Shown here: in pieces, positions 49,152 through 56,697 of the stretch
How positions within the stretch are numbered: position 1 is the stretch's first letter
Layout: each line of letters begins with the position of its first letter
Notes under the pieces: generated by a model
Database searches by the model: none
Told to the model about the DNA's origin: nothing
What the model saw: only the letters and a program-made list of their open reading frames with translations
Origin: an uncultured Dorea sp.
GTDB lineage: Bacteria > Bacillota > Clostridia > Lachnospirales > Lachnospiraceae
Assembly: GCA_910579925.1 (NCBI GenBank)
Contig: CAJTVY010000004.1
Coordinates: 62,001 to 126,000 of the forward strand
Length of the DNA stretch: 64,000 nt
Direction: 5' to 3'
Position numbers and translations under genes: made by a program

Positions 49152-50450
49152 ATGAAAACAGTAATTATGGCGGGCGGAAAAGGAACGCGGATCACATCTG
49201 TAGCGCAGGATATTCCGAAACCGATGATAAAAATAGAAGGTAAGCCGGTTCTTGAGCATGAAATCGAATGCCTGCGCAATCAGGGATTTACAGATATTAT
49301 GATTACAGTCAGTCATCTTGGCCAGGTGATTATGGATTATTTTAAGGATGGTTCCGGTACTTCGCCGGTTACAGGAGAACCCTTCGGCGTACGGATCGAG
49401 TATTATTTTGAAGAGGAGCCTTTAGGCAATGCAGGCGCCTTGTTCAGAATTAAGAACAGACTGACGGAAGATTTTCTGTTATTGAATGGAGACGTGATGT
49501 TTGATGTGGATTTTAACAGATTTGTTGAATTCCACAAGTCCCATGGGGGAATTGCGACACTGTTTACACACCCGAACAGCCATCCTTATGACAGTGGACT
49601 GATTATTGCCGACGAACAGGGCAGAGTTTTACAGTGGCTGTCAAAAGAAGAGGAACGTCCGGAATTTTACCATAATTGTGTGAATTCCGGTCTCCATGTC
49701 ATTAGTCCGGCTTTACTGAATATGGAGACAGATCGGCAGAAGACAGATCTTGACCGGCAATTGCTTAAGCCTCTGGCCGGAAGCGGAAAAATGTTCTGTT
49801 ATGACAGTTCTGAATATGTCAAGGATATGGGAACGCCTGAACGCTATGATTCTGTGTGTCAGGATTTCAGGTCGGGAAGGATGAAAGAAAAGAATCTGAG
49901 AAACTGGCAGAAAGCAATTTTTCTGGACCGCGACGGAACGATCAATAAGCTTGTCGGTTTCCTGCGTGAAACGGAAGAGTTTGAACTGTTAGAAGGGGTC
50001 TCTGAAGCAGTGAAAAAAATTAACGCTTCGGGTTTTCTTGCTATTGTGGTTACGAACCAGCCCGTAATCGCCCGGGGCGAAGTCAGTTATGAAAAACTGA
50101 AGGAGATCCATAACAAGATGGAAACAATGCTTGGTTATGACGGCGCATATCTGGATGGAATTTATTTTTGTCCCCATCATCCGCACAAAGGTTATGAGGG
50201 AGAAGTTCCCGAACTGAAGATCGAATGCGAATGCCGTAAGCCGAAGCCGGGGATGCTGTTAAAAGCAGCCGTGGATTTTCATATTGATTTGTCCCGATCC
50301 TGGGTAATCGGTGACAGTGAGAATGATATTCTTGCCGGGAAGGCGGCAGGGTGCAGGACAGTGTTAATCGGAGAGGGGACGGCAGGGCAGGATCTGTCTG
50401 CGATGAATCTTCTGGAGAGTGTTGATAAGATTTTCAATCTTACTGAATAG
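49152..50450 (+). CDS. Sugar-phosphate nucleotidyltransferase fused to GmhB-like phosphatase
   Basis: A 432-residue fusion. The N-terminal half (about residues 1-235) is a sugar-1-phosphate nucleotidyltransferase (VIMAGGKGTRITSVAQDIPK, LLNGDVMFDVDF), like heptose-1-phosphate HddC/RmlA-type enzymes. The C-terminal half (about 250-430) is a HAD phosphatase (AIFLDRDGTINK) with the zinc loop CPHHPHKGYE and CECRKPKPGM typical of GmhB and histidinol-phosphatases. The fusion would dephosphorylate a sugar bisphosphate and activate the product, as in NDP-heptose synthesis. No other heptose or polysaccharide gene is in the window, so the product's use (S-layer or surface glycan, or a signalling sugar) is open. 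Confidence 0.85.
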   Translation: MKTVIMAGGKGTRITSVAQDIPKPMIKIEGKPVLEHEIECLRNQGFTDIMITVSHLGQVIMDYFKDGSGTSPVTGEPFGVRIEYYFEEEPLGNAGALFRIKNRLTEDFLLLNGDVMFDVDFNRFVEFHKSHGGIATLFTHPNSHPYDSGLIIADEQGRVLQWLSKEEERPEFYHNCVNSGLHVISPALLNMETDRQKTDLDRQLLKPLAGSGKMFCYDSSEYVKDMGTPERYDSVCQDFRSGRMKEKNLRNWQKAIFLDRDGTINKLVGFLRETEEFELLEGVSEAVKKINASGFLAIVVTNQPVIARGEVSYEKLKEIHNKMETMLGYDGAYLDGIYFCPHHPHKGYEGEVPELKIECECRKPKPGMLLKAAVDFHIDLSRSWVIGDSENDILAGKAAGCRTVLIGEGTAGQDLSAMNLLESVDKIFNLTE

Positions 50451-50454
50451 AGAT

Positions 50455-50488
50455 AAGGGAACGGAGTGCCGTACTCCGCTCCCTTTTT
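50455..50488. terminator. Bidirectional terminator between the fusion gene and the Cys-rich gene
   Basis: A 13-position stem with one mismatch (50455-50467 with 50473-50485), ending in CCCTTTTT on the plus strand, between convergent genes. Confidence 0.8.
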
Positions 50489-50499
50489 CACTTATCAGA

Positions 50500-50757
50500 T
50501 TAGCATCCGCAGTCAAAGCCGCCGCAACCGCAGCCATTACCACCCATACCGCCGCAGCAGAAGAGCAGAAGGATGATCCACAGGCAGCTGTCGTTGCCGC
50601 ATCCGCCGCCGAAGTTATTGCCGCATCCGCCGCAGCAGAAGAGCAGAAGGATGATCCACAGGCAGCTATTGTTGCCAAAGCCACAGCCGCATTCTCCGCC
50701 TCTTCCTCCGCCAGACTCACAACCACATCCACAGTTTGTAGCACTTAAATCGCTCAT
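50500..50757 (-). CDS. Cys/Gly-rich small membrane protein with duplicated hydrophobic segment
   Basis: An 85-residue protein of repeated composition: Gly/Cys-rich stretches (CGCGCESGGGRGGECGCG) and two identical hydrophobic segments SCLWIILLLFCCGG, each long enough to enter or lie in a membrane. The total is about 14 cysteines. Similar peptides in Lachnospiraceae are annotated as high-cysteine chorion-like proteins; some short Gly-rich hydrophobic peptides in Firmicutes (YjcZ family) are spore-associated. The start is the ATG ending at 50757, 7 bases after GGAGGA; the ATG at 50772 lies upstream of the site. A structural coat role, metal binding or a secreted peptide are guesses. Confidence 0.75.
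   Translation of the reverse strand: MSDLSATNCGCGCESGGGRGGECGCGFGNNSCLWIILLLFCCGGCGNNFGGGCGNDSCLWIILLLFCCGGMGGNGCGCGGFDCGC
50551..50589. repeat. 39-base direct repeat, copy 1
   Basis: Identical to 50629-50667, 78 bases apart, inside the Cys/Gly-rich gene. The copies code the two SCLWIILLLFCCGG segments and point to a recent internal duplication. Confidence 0.9.
50629..50667. repeat. 39-base direct repeat, copy 2
   Basis: Second copy of the 50551-50589 repeat, identical over 39 bases. Confidence 0.9.
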
Positions 50758-50828
50758 ATTGAAATCCTCCATTTATGATGTTTACAGTAACATAATATGT
50801 GCGGAGGCAGGATGTGTGAAAAAGAAAA

Positions 50829-51464
50829 TTAAAATTTTACCAGACGTTTTATGGAATGCTGGTAACGGTGGGTATTCTTCTGGAGTTTCAGTTTATCCAG
50901 CGCCGAGATATTCTCTTTCGCATACTCGTCGTAAAGGGTCAGCAGGTAAGAAATCGTGTAGTTTCTGTGCTGGAACCAGGTGAAGAGCAGCCAGTTCATG
51001 ATATCGGGATACCAGTAGCGTTCCGGGATAGAAGAATTCCGAAGGAGAATGACGTGTGAAAGCGCTTCCGTAGATAACCGGGTCAGTTCATCGGAATAAT
51101 TCTTGTCCTTGAAAAAGGGATCGCTTTTCTGTACAATGTCAAAGAGCGCATTGGCGGCTTTCCAGTAACTAACAAAGTCCGGAAGCGATGAATCATCCTC
51201 CTTGTCCATATTATGAAGGTCAAACGTCTGCATGACAGGCCGTTTGCGGGAAACAGACCAGTCGTATTCGGAACGTCTGTCTGGGTCAGACAAAATATGG
51301 TACGCTTCCAGGATTTCCTGCATCTTCTCGGTGGTGTCGATACCGTTCTTAATATTGGCGTCCGGGTGATACCGCTTGGCCATCTCGTTTTTGGCGGCGG
51401 TGATCTCTTCCTGAGAAGCTTTTTCAGAAACACCCAGTATATCGTAATAATTCTTATTTTCCAT
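50829..51464 (-). CDS. J-domain (DnaJ-like) protein
   Basis: A 211-residue co-chaperone-like protein. The N-terminal J domain (about residues 4-68) has YYDILGVSEKASQEEITAA and the essential HPD in AKRYHPDANI, so it can stimulate an Hsp70 ATPase. No Gly/Phe or zinc-finger region follows; the remaining 130 residues are helical, with a Trp/Tyr-rich stretch (WYPDIMNWLLFTWFQHRNY) that I do not recognise and that probably sets the client or place of action. CAGGAGGA precedes the ATG. Confidence 0.88.
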   Translation of the reverse strand: MENKNYYDILGVSEKASQEEITAAKNEMAKRYHPDANIKNGIDTTEKMQEILEAYHILSDPDRRSEYDWSVSRKRPVMQTFDLHNMDKEDDSSLPDFVSYWKAANALFDIVQKSDPFFKDKNYSDELTRLSTEALSHVILLRNSSIPERYWYPDIMNWLLFTWFQHRNYTISYLLTLYDEYAKENISALDKLKLQKNTHRYQHSIKRLVKF

Positions 51465-51504
51465 TATATCCTCCTGTTACTAATATATGGAGATAAACAT
51501 TATT

Positions 51505-51533
51505 ATCTTACGACAATTTTACAAAGAAATCAA
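51505..51533 (-). promoter_or_regulatory. Promoter of the J-domain gene
   Basis: On the minus strand TTGATT (51533-51528), an exact 17-base spacer and TAAGAT (51510-51505). Confidence 0.5.
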
Positions 51534-51560
51534 TTGTAATTTTGGTTTTACTATTGGGCC

Positions 51561-51589
51561 TTTACGAATCTTCCGGCGGATGGTAAGAT
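51561..51589 (+). promoter_or_regulatory. Promoter of glyA
   Basis: TTTACG (51561-51566), an exact 17-base spacer and TAAGAT (51584-51589) preceded by TGG. No riboswitch-like leader fits in the remaining 35 bases. Confidence 0.5.
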
Positions 51590-51624
51590 GTACATATTAT
51601 ATTTACCAAAAAGGAGGAACTGCG

Positions 51625-52872
51625 ATGAACATGATTCAAGACGTAATGGACTATGTCAGAAGCTGTGATAAGGAGATCGGGGCCGCCCTTGATCTGGAAC
51701 TGAGCCGCCAGAGGAGGAATCTGGAACTGATCGCTTCTGAGAATGTTGTAAGCCCTGCGGTTATGCTGGCCATGGGAACGGTGCCGACGAACAAGTATGC
51801 AGAAGGATATCCGGGAAGGCGTTACTACGGCGGCTGTGAACATGTGGACATCCTGGAGGATCTGGCGATCGAGCGTGTGAAGAAGCTGTTTGGATGTGAC
51901 CATGCGTGCGTGCAGCCTCATTCCGGAGCCAATGCCAACAATGCCGTCTATCAGGCTCTTCTGAAACCGGGAGATACGGTGATGGGACTGAATCTGGCCC
52001 ATGGCGGCCATCTGACCCACGGCTCACCGGTAAATATGTCCGGGCTTCTGTATCATTTTATTCCATACAATGTAAATGACGAGGGATTTCTGGATTATGA
52101 CGAGATCAGAAAGCAGGCGCAGGAATGTAAGCCGAAGATGATCGTTGCCGGGGCGTCCGCATACCCTAGGGAGATTCGGTTTGATATTTTTGCCGAGATA
52201 GCGAAAGAAGTGGGAGCATATCTGTTCGTGGATATGGCGCATATCGCTGGACTGGTTGCCGCCGGACTGCACCAGAGTCCCGTTCCTTATGCAGACGTAG
52301 TGTCCAGTACCACCCACAAGACGCTGAGAGGGCCAAGGGGCGGTATTATCCTGTGCAGGGAAGAGCATGCGAAGGCCATTGACAAGGCTATCTTTCCGGG
52401 AACCCAGGGCGGGCCGCTTATGCATATCATCGCCGCAAAGGCAGTGTGTTTCGGCGAGGCGCTGAAGCCGGAATTTAAGTCTTATCAGCAGCAGGTGGTG
52501 AAGAATGCGAAAGCCCTTGCAGAAGCTATGCTTGCAGAAGGGTTCGACCTGGTCAGCGGCGGTACGGACAACCATCTGATGTTAGTGGATCTGCAGAATA
52601 TGGGAATCACCGGTAAGGAGATGCAGAACCGTCTGGACGAAGTGTATATTACGGTTAATAAGAATGCAGTCCCCAATGATCCGGCAAGCCCCTTTGTGAC
52701 CAGCGGCATCCGTATCGGTACACCGGCCGTCACAACAAGAGGTCTGAAGGAAGAAGATATGAAGACGATTGCAAGACTGATTAAGATGACGGCGGCGGAT
52801 TTCGATACGAAAGGGGATGAGATCCGCAGTGAGGTAAACCGGATTTGTGAGAAATATCCTCTGTATGCATAG
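51625..52872 (+). CDS. glyA: Serine hydroxymethyltransferase
   Basis: Interconverts serine and glycine while loading or unloading methylene-tetrahydrofolate. The 415-residue PLP enzyme has the lysine in VVSSTTHKTLRGPRGG, the N-terminal ELIASENVVSPAV and YPGRRYYGGCEHVD. The start is the ATG at 51625, 7 bases after AAGGAGG; the longer frame runs through the promoter. It heads a probable operon with fchA and folD, so the methylene unit it makes can be oxidised by the next two products. Confidence 0.97.
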   Translation: MNMIQDVMDYVRSCDKEIGAALDLELSRQRRNLELIASENVVSPAVMLAMGTVPTNKYAEGYPGRRYYGGCEHVDILEDLAIERVKKLFGCDHACVQPHSGANANNAVYQALLKPGDTVMGLNLAHGGHLTHGSPVNMSGLLYHFIPYNVNDEGFLDYDEIRKQAQECKPKMIVAGASAYPREIRFDIFAEIAKEVGAYLFVDMAHIAGLVAAGLHQSPVPYADVVSSTTHKTLRGPRGGIILCREEHAKAIDKAIFPGTQGGPLMHIIAAKAVCFGEALKPEFKSYQQQVVKNAKALAEAMLAEGFDLVSGGTDNHLMLVDLQNMGITGKEMQNRLDEVYITVNKNAVPNDPASPFVTSGIRIGTPAVTTRGLKEEDMKTIARLIKMTAADFDTKGDEIRSEVNRICEKYPLYA

Positions 52873-52897
52873 TGACTTCTGAGAAAGGGATGATACT

Positions 52898-53527
52898 ATG
52901 ATGTTAGAAAAGAAGACAACGGATTTTATAGAGGATCTGTCCTCGGCAGAACCAGTCCCGGGCGGAGGAGGAGCATGCGCCGCAGTGGGGGCGTTTGCCG
53001 CCGCCCTTGGTATGATGGTTGCGAATCTGACTGTGGGGAAGAAACGCTATGCAGATGTAGAAGAGGAGATGAAAGAGATTTTATTTCGTCTCAAGGGGCT
53101 TCAGACAGAACTGATTGCCCTGACGGATAAGGATGCACAATGTTTTGAACCCCTGTCCCGTGCCTACGGACTTCCAAGGGAGACAAAGGAAGAGAAAGAT
53201 CGAAAGGAGCGGGTGCTTGAGAAAGCGTTGTTTGAGGCCAGCGTTGTCCCGATTGAATTGATGGAAACCATCTTAAAGGCTATGGAATGCCTGGAGATTC
53301 TGGGGGAAAAGGGCAGCAGGATTGCAATCAGCGACGCGGGAGTCGGTATCCTGTTCGCACAGGCGGCATTAGAGGGCGCATCTCTGAATGTATATATTAA
53401 TACGAAGCTTATGAAGAACCGGGAGAGGGCGCAGGAACTGAACAGGAAGGCGGATGCTCTGATACAGGAAGGGAGTGCGTTTCGAGACAGAACATACGCA
53501 GAGGTGCTTAAGAATATCCGTTCATAA
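52898..53527 (+). CDS. fchA: Cyclodeaminase/cyclohydrolase family protein (FchA-like methenyl-THF cyclohydrolase)
   Basis: A 209-residue all-helical protein of the formimino-THF cyclodeaminase / methenyl-THF cyclohydrolase family. The folate-site loop AEPVPGGGGACAAVGAFAAA is near the N-terminus, with FEPLSRAYGLP and ISDAGVGILFAQAALEGA later. Stand-alone members in clostridia and acetogens hydrolyse methenyl-THF to 10-formyl-THF; others are cyclodeaminases in histidine breakdown. Its place between glyA and folD, with no histidine genes near, favours the cyclohydrolase. That fits the loss of cyclohydrolase residues in the FolD next door. Confidence 0.9.
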   Translation: MMLEKKTTDFIEDLSSAEPVPGGGGACAAVGAFAAALGMMVANLTVGKKRYADVEEEMKEILFRLKGLQTELIALTDKDAQCFEPLSRAYGLPRETKEEKDRKERVLEKALFEASVVPIELMETILKAMECLEILGEKGSRIAISDAGVGILFAQAALEGASLNVYINTKLMKNRERAQELNRKADALIQEGSAFRDRTYAEVLKNIRS

Positions 53528-53604
53528 ACCGGATATGATAAATGTGTCATCACACTAGACGTGGTTGCCAGGAGATGAGAATTTCAGAAGAGGGAGAGTA
53601 CGAA

Positions 53605-54450
53605 ATGAGCGTGATTATGAAAGGAACTGACGTAGCAAAATCCATGAAGGAAGAACTGGCCAGACAGGCAAAGAGCCTGAAGGAAAGAGGAATCATCCCC
53701 TGCCTTTCTGTCATCCGGGTAGGTGCGCGTCCCGACGACCTGGCCTATGAACGGGGAGCCAGAAAGCGAATGGAGACGACGGGAATTGAGTGCAGGGTGA
53801 CAGAACTTCCAGAGGATGTAAGCCAGGAGGCGTTTGAGCAGACTTTTTCAAGAATCAATGAAGATATGAGCGTTCATGGAATCCTGCTTTTGCGTCCGCT
53901 GCCAAAGACGCTGGACGAGGAACCTGTAAGAGCCATGATTGATCCGCTAAAAGACGTAGACGGGATGAGTCCGGTTAATATTGCGAAGGTGTTTTCCGGA
54001 GACGACACGGGATTTGCCCCCTGTACCGCAGAGGCCGTCATGGAAATGCTCCGGTATTACGGGATTGATCCGCAGGGCAGGAAGGCGACGGTCCTGGGAA
54101 GAAGTATGGTAGTAGGACGTCCTCTGTCAATGCTTTTGATGAAAAAGAATGCAACGGTTACGGTATGCCATACCCGCACGGACAACCTGGCTTTGGAATG
54201 CCGGAATGGACAGATTCTGGCAGCGGCTGCAGGAAAAGCAGGGCTGGTCACCGGGGATCTGGTCTGTGAGGGAGCCGTGGTGGTTGACGTGGGGATTAAC
54301 GTGGATTCTGAGGGAAACCTGTGCGGAGACGTGGATTTTGAGAGTGTAAAACGGAAAGCCTCTTATATCAGCCCCGTACCAGGAGGAGTCGGAAGCGTGA
54401 CATCGTCTGTGCTGGCGAAACACGTATTGATAAGCGCCGGGCTCAGGTAG
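53605..54450 (+). CDS. folD: FolD-family methylene-THF dehydrogenase lacking cyclohydrolase residues
   Basis: A 281-residue FolD homologue with an intact NADP-binding half (VLGRSMVVGRPLSMLL, ATVTVCHTRT, SPVPGGVGSVTSSVL). In the N-terminal active site the conserved Tyr-x3-Lys becomes Tyr48-ERG-Ala52, so the catalytic Lys (Lys54 in E. coli, Lys56 in human) is Ala. The Gln of the usual VQLPLP motif is Leu96 (LLRPLP). In studied FolDs these two residues are needed for the cyclohydrolase step more than for dehydrogenation, so this protein is probably a monofunctional dehydrogenase. The KDVDGM aspartate is kept. The start is the ATG at 53605, with AGAGGGAGA upstream. Confidence 0.93.
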   Translation: MSVIMKGTDVAKSMKEELARQAKSLKERGIIPCLSVIRVGARPDDLAYERGARKRMETTGIECRVTELPEDVSQEAFEQTFSRINEDMSVHGILLLRPLPKTLDEEPVRAMIDPLKDVDGMSPVNIAKVFSGDDTGFAPCTAEAVMEMLRYYGIDPQGRKATVLGRSMVVGRPLSMLLMKKNATVTVCHTRTDNLALECRNGQILAAAAGKAGLVTGDLVCEGAVVVDVGINVDSEGNLCGDVDFESVKRKASYISPVPGGVGSVTSSVLAKHVLISAGLR

Positions 54451-54501
54451 CGAATGTAACAGCGTTCGTCAGTCCCCTCCATGAATATTTCTGCAAAATG
54501 C

Positions 54502-54530
54502 TTGCGCTAAGAACGGGTATATGGTAGTAT
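54502..54530 (+). promoter_or_regulatory. Candidate promoter upstream of the alanine symporter
   Basis: TTGCGC (54502-54507), an exact 17-base spacer and TAGTAT (54525-54530) preceded by TGG. Transcripts from it would cross the terminator at 54572-54606 before reaching the symporter gene. Confidence 0.45.
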
Positions 54531-54571
54531 ATTATCCATATTATTGAATAATAATATAGAAACCGTATATG

Positions 54572-54606
54572 AAAAACTCCAAGGATGGAAAAGCTTTGGA
54601 GTTTTT
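54572..54606 (+). terminator. Rho-independent terminator between folD and the AGCS symporter gene
   Basis: A perfect 11-base-pair stem AAAAACTCCAA with TTGGAGTTTTT, then GTGTTTATTT. It lies downstream of a candidate promoter and 38 bases before the symporter start, so it may be an attenuator as well as the folD terminator. Confidence 0.75.
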
Positions 54607-54644
54607 GTGTTTATTTGTATGGATGATGAAAAAGGGGGATTTGT

Positions 54645-56030
54645 ATGTATGATATGATTAATTCTTTGGTGCAGGCGGTCAATGACGTGGTGTGGGGGTG
54701 GGGCATGATTTTTCTGCTTCTGGGAACCCATGTGTTTCTGACCATCCGTACGGGATTCATCCAGCGGTATACCGTCACCAGAGGAATCAGACTTTCTATT
54801 GCCAGGGATCCGGATGCAGAAGGCGAGGTATCACAGTTCGGGGCGCTGACAACGGCTCTGGCGGCAACGATCGGTACGGGAAATATTGTCGGCGTCGGCA
54901 CGGCTATTGCAATCGGAGGTCCCGGGGCGGTTCTGTGGTGCTGGCTTACAGGCGTGTTCGGCATTGCAACGAAATATGCGGAGTCCTACATTGCCGTCAA
55001 ATACCGGGTTAAGACGGAAGACGGGCGTATGCAGGGGGGAGCCATGTATGCGCTGGAGAGGGGCCTTCATATGAAATGGCTTGGCATTCTGTTTGCATTT
55101 TTTGCGGCGTTTGCTTCCTTTGGAATCGGATGTGCAACACAGGTGAATGCCATTGCACAGATCTGTGAGACGAATTTCCATATTCCAAAGCCTGCGGTAG
55201 GCGTTGTCATCGGTATCTTGACGGCTATCGTGATCTTTGGAGGAATCCGGTCCATTGCAAAAGTCTGTGAGAAGCTGGTTCCTTTTATGGCAATCTTTTA
55301 TGTGCTTGGCTGTATCATTATTTTATGTATGAATTCTGATTATATTATTCCGGCTGTCAGTGTAATCTGCCGTCTTGCATTTACGCCCGGCGCTGCGGCG
55401 GGCGGTCTTGTGGGAAATGGCATTCGCATGGCGATCCGGTACGGCGTGGCCAGAGGACTGTTTTCCAATGAGTCCGGCCTTGGCTCGGCGCCTATTGCGG
55501 CAGCGGCGGCACAGACAAGGAATCCGGTGCGCCAGGCCCTTGTATCGTCTACGGGTACATTCTGGGATACGGTTGTGGTATGTCTGATGACGGGGCTTGT
55601 ACTGGTGACAACGATTATGAAGAATCCAGGCGTTAATGCGGATACCATCGACAACGGCGGGAAGCTTACCACACTGGCATTTGGACAGATTCCTTATCTT
55701 GGGCCTATCATACTGACCCTTGGCATCATTTCATTCGCCTATTCTACGATTCTTGGATGGGCTTATTATGGAGAACGATGCGTGGAATATTTTTCAGGCA
55801 AGGCCGGTCTGATTCCTTATCGGATTCTTTACGTTGCGGTGGCTGTGATTGCGCCGGTGATCACGCTTGATCTGGTGTGGCTGATCGCAGATACATTGAA
55901 CGCGCTGATGGCGATTCCGAATCTGGTTGCCGTTCTGCTGTTGTCGAACGTTATGGTCAGGGATACGAAAATATTTATACATAATCTGGATGCAAAGGAT
56001 CATACGCCGATTCCGGTGGTGAAAGATTAA
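54645..56030 (+). CDS. Sodium:alanine/glycine symporter (AGCS family)
   Basis: A 461-residue membrane transporter with about 10-11 helices. The family signature region TIGTGNIVGVGTAIAIGGPG and FGIATKYAESYIAVKYR are clear, as is GLGSAPIAAAAAQTRNP. It imports alanine or glycine with sodium. AAGGGGGA precedes the ATG. Glycine is a product of GlyA upstream, which may explain its place, though a terminator separates it from that operon. Confidence 0.93.
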   Translation: MYDMINSLVQAVNDVVWGWGMIFLLLGTHVFLTIRTGFIQRYTVTRGIRLSIARDPDAEGEVSQFGALTTALAATIGTGNIVGVGTAIAIGGPGAVLWCWLTGVFGIATKYAESYIAVKYRVKTEDGRMQGGAMYALERGLHMKWLGILFAFFAAFASFGIGCATQVNAIAQICETNFHIPKPAVGVVIGILTAIVIFGGIRSIAKVCEKLVPFMAIFYVLGCIIILCMNSDYIIPAVSVICRLAFTPGAAAGGLVGNGIRMAIRYGVARGLFSNESGLGSAPIAAAAAQTRNPVRQALVSSTGTFWDTVVVCLMTGLVLVTTIMKNPGVNADTIDNGGKLTTLAFGQIPYLGPIILTLGIISFAYSTILGWAYYGERCVEYFSGKAGLIPYRILYVAVAVIAPVITLDLVWLIADTLNALMAIPNLVAVLLLSNVMVRDTKIFIHNLDAKDHTPIPVVKD

Positions 56031-56042
56031 AGGAGGATGGAT

Positions 56043-56561
56043 ATGGCAAGAAGGATTGCAAAATTTCACAAAGTAAGTTATGAACAGTTCAAAGAAGGAT
56101 ATGAGGATTCATTTGGAAGGAAGGAGGATTCAGAGATTCAGAGAATCTACGATGAGATCAGGCTGCCAGAACGGGCCACCGCCGGTTCGGCGGGATATGA
56201 TTTCTTTGCTCCTGCAGAACTTACATTGAACCCGGGAGATACTGTAAAGGTGCCCACCGGAATCCGAGTGGAGATGGAACCGGACTGGGTATTAAAGTGT
56301 TATCCGAGAAGCGGGCTGGGCTTCAAATACCGGCTTCAGTTAAATAATACGGTAGGGATCATAGACAGCGACTACTTCTATTCGGATAACGAGGGACACA
56401 TCTTTGCCAAGATCACGAACGACAGCAAAGAGAAGAAAACCCTCAGAGTGGAAGCAGGCAGCGGTTTTATGCAGGGAATTTTTGTTGAATATGGTATTAC
56501 GGTTGACGACTGTGTGACAACGGCCCGTAACGGCGGGTTTGGAAGTACATCGAAAAACTGA
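56043..56561 (+). CDS. dut: dUTP diphosphatase (trimeric type)
   Basis: Cleaves dUTP to dUMP, keeping uracil out of DNA. The 172-residue protein has trimeric dUTPase motifs: AGYDFFAPAEL (I), YPRSGLGFKYRL (II), GIIDSDYF (III) and the C-terminal ARNGGFGST (V). An N-terminal extension of about 45 residues (RIAKFHKVSYEQFKEGYEDS) and a short insertion in motif III (YSDNEGHIF) set it apart from the compact E. coli form. The start is the ATG at 56043, 6 bases after AAGGAGG; the ATG at 56037 overlaps the site. It lies 12 bases after the symporter stop. Confidence 0.93.
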   Translation: MARRIAKFHKVSYEQFKEGYEDSFGRKEDSEIQRIYDEIRLPERATAGSAGYDFFAPAELTLNPGDTVKVPTGIRVEMEPDWVLKCYPRSGLGFKYRLQLNNTVGIIDSDYFYSDNEGHIFAKITNDSKEKKTLRVEAGSGFMQGIFVEYGITVDDCVTTARNGGFGSTSKN

Positions 56562-56570
56562 GATTTAATG

Positions 56571-56611
56571 TGCAGAAATCTGCTTTGATAGCGGCGGTTT
56601 TCTGCATATTT
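56571..56611 (+). terminator. Probable terminator after dut
   Basis: TGCAGAAA (56571-56578) pairs with TTTCTGCA (56599-56606) and ATTTTC follows. The right arm overlaps the -35 of the sporulation-type promoter for the next gene. Confidence 0.55.
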
Positions 56612-56632
56612 TCTGGCGTTTGGGGAATGATA
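56604..56632 (+). promoter_or_regulatory. Candidate sigma-G promoter for the spoVAF-like gene
   Basis: GCATA (56604-56608), a 17-base spacer and AATGATA (56626-56632) fit the forespore consensus GHATR / CATNHTA with one mismatch. The gene downstream is of a kind normally expressed in the forespore. Confidence 0.45.
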
Positions 56633-56697
56633 AGTCTGTATATAGTGTGCCCTTGGGGATACTTTTAAAGATTCAGTAAACAAGCGGAGGAATTGCT

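Noticed and set aside
54451..54644. Glycine riboswitch before the alanine/glycine symporter.
   Set aside because: The gap lacks the GC-rich conserved core and is too short and AT-rich for even a single glycine aptamer plus expression platform.
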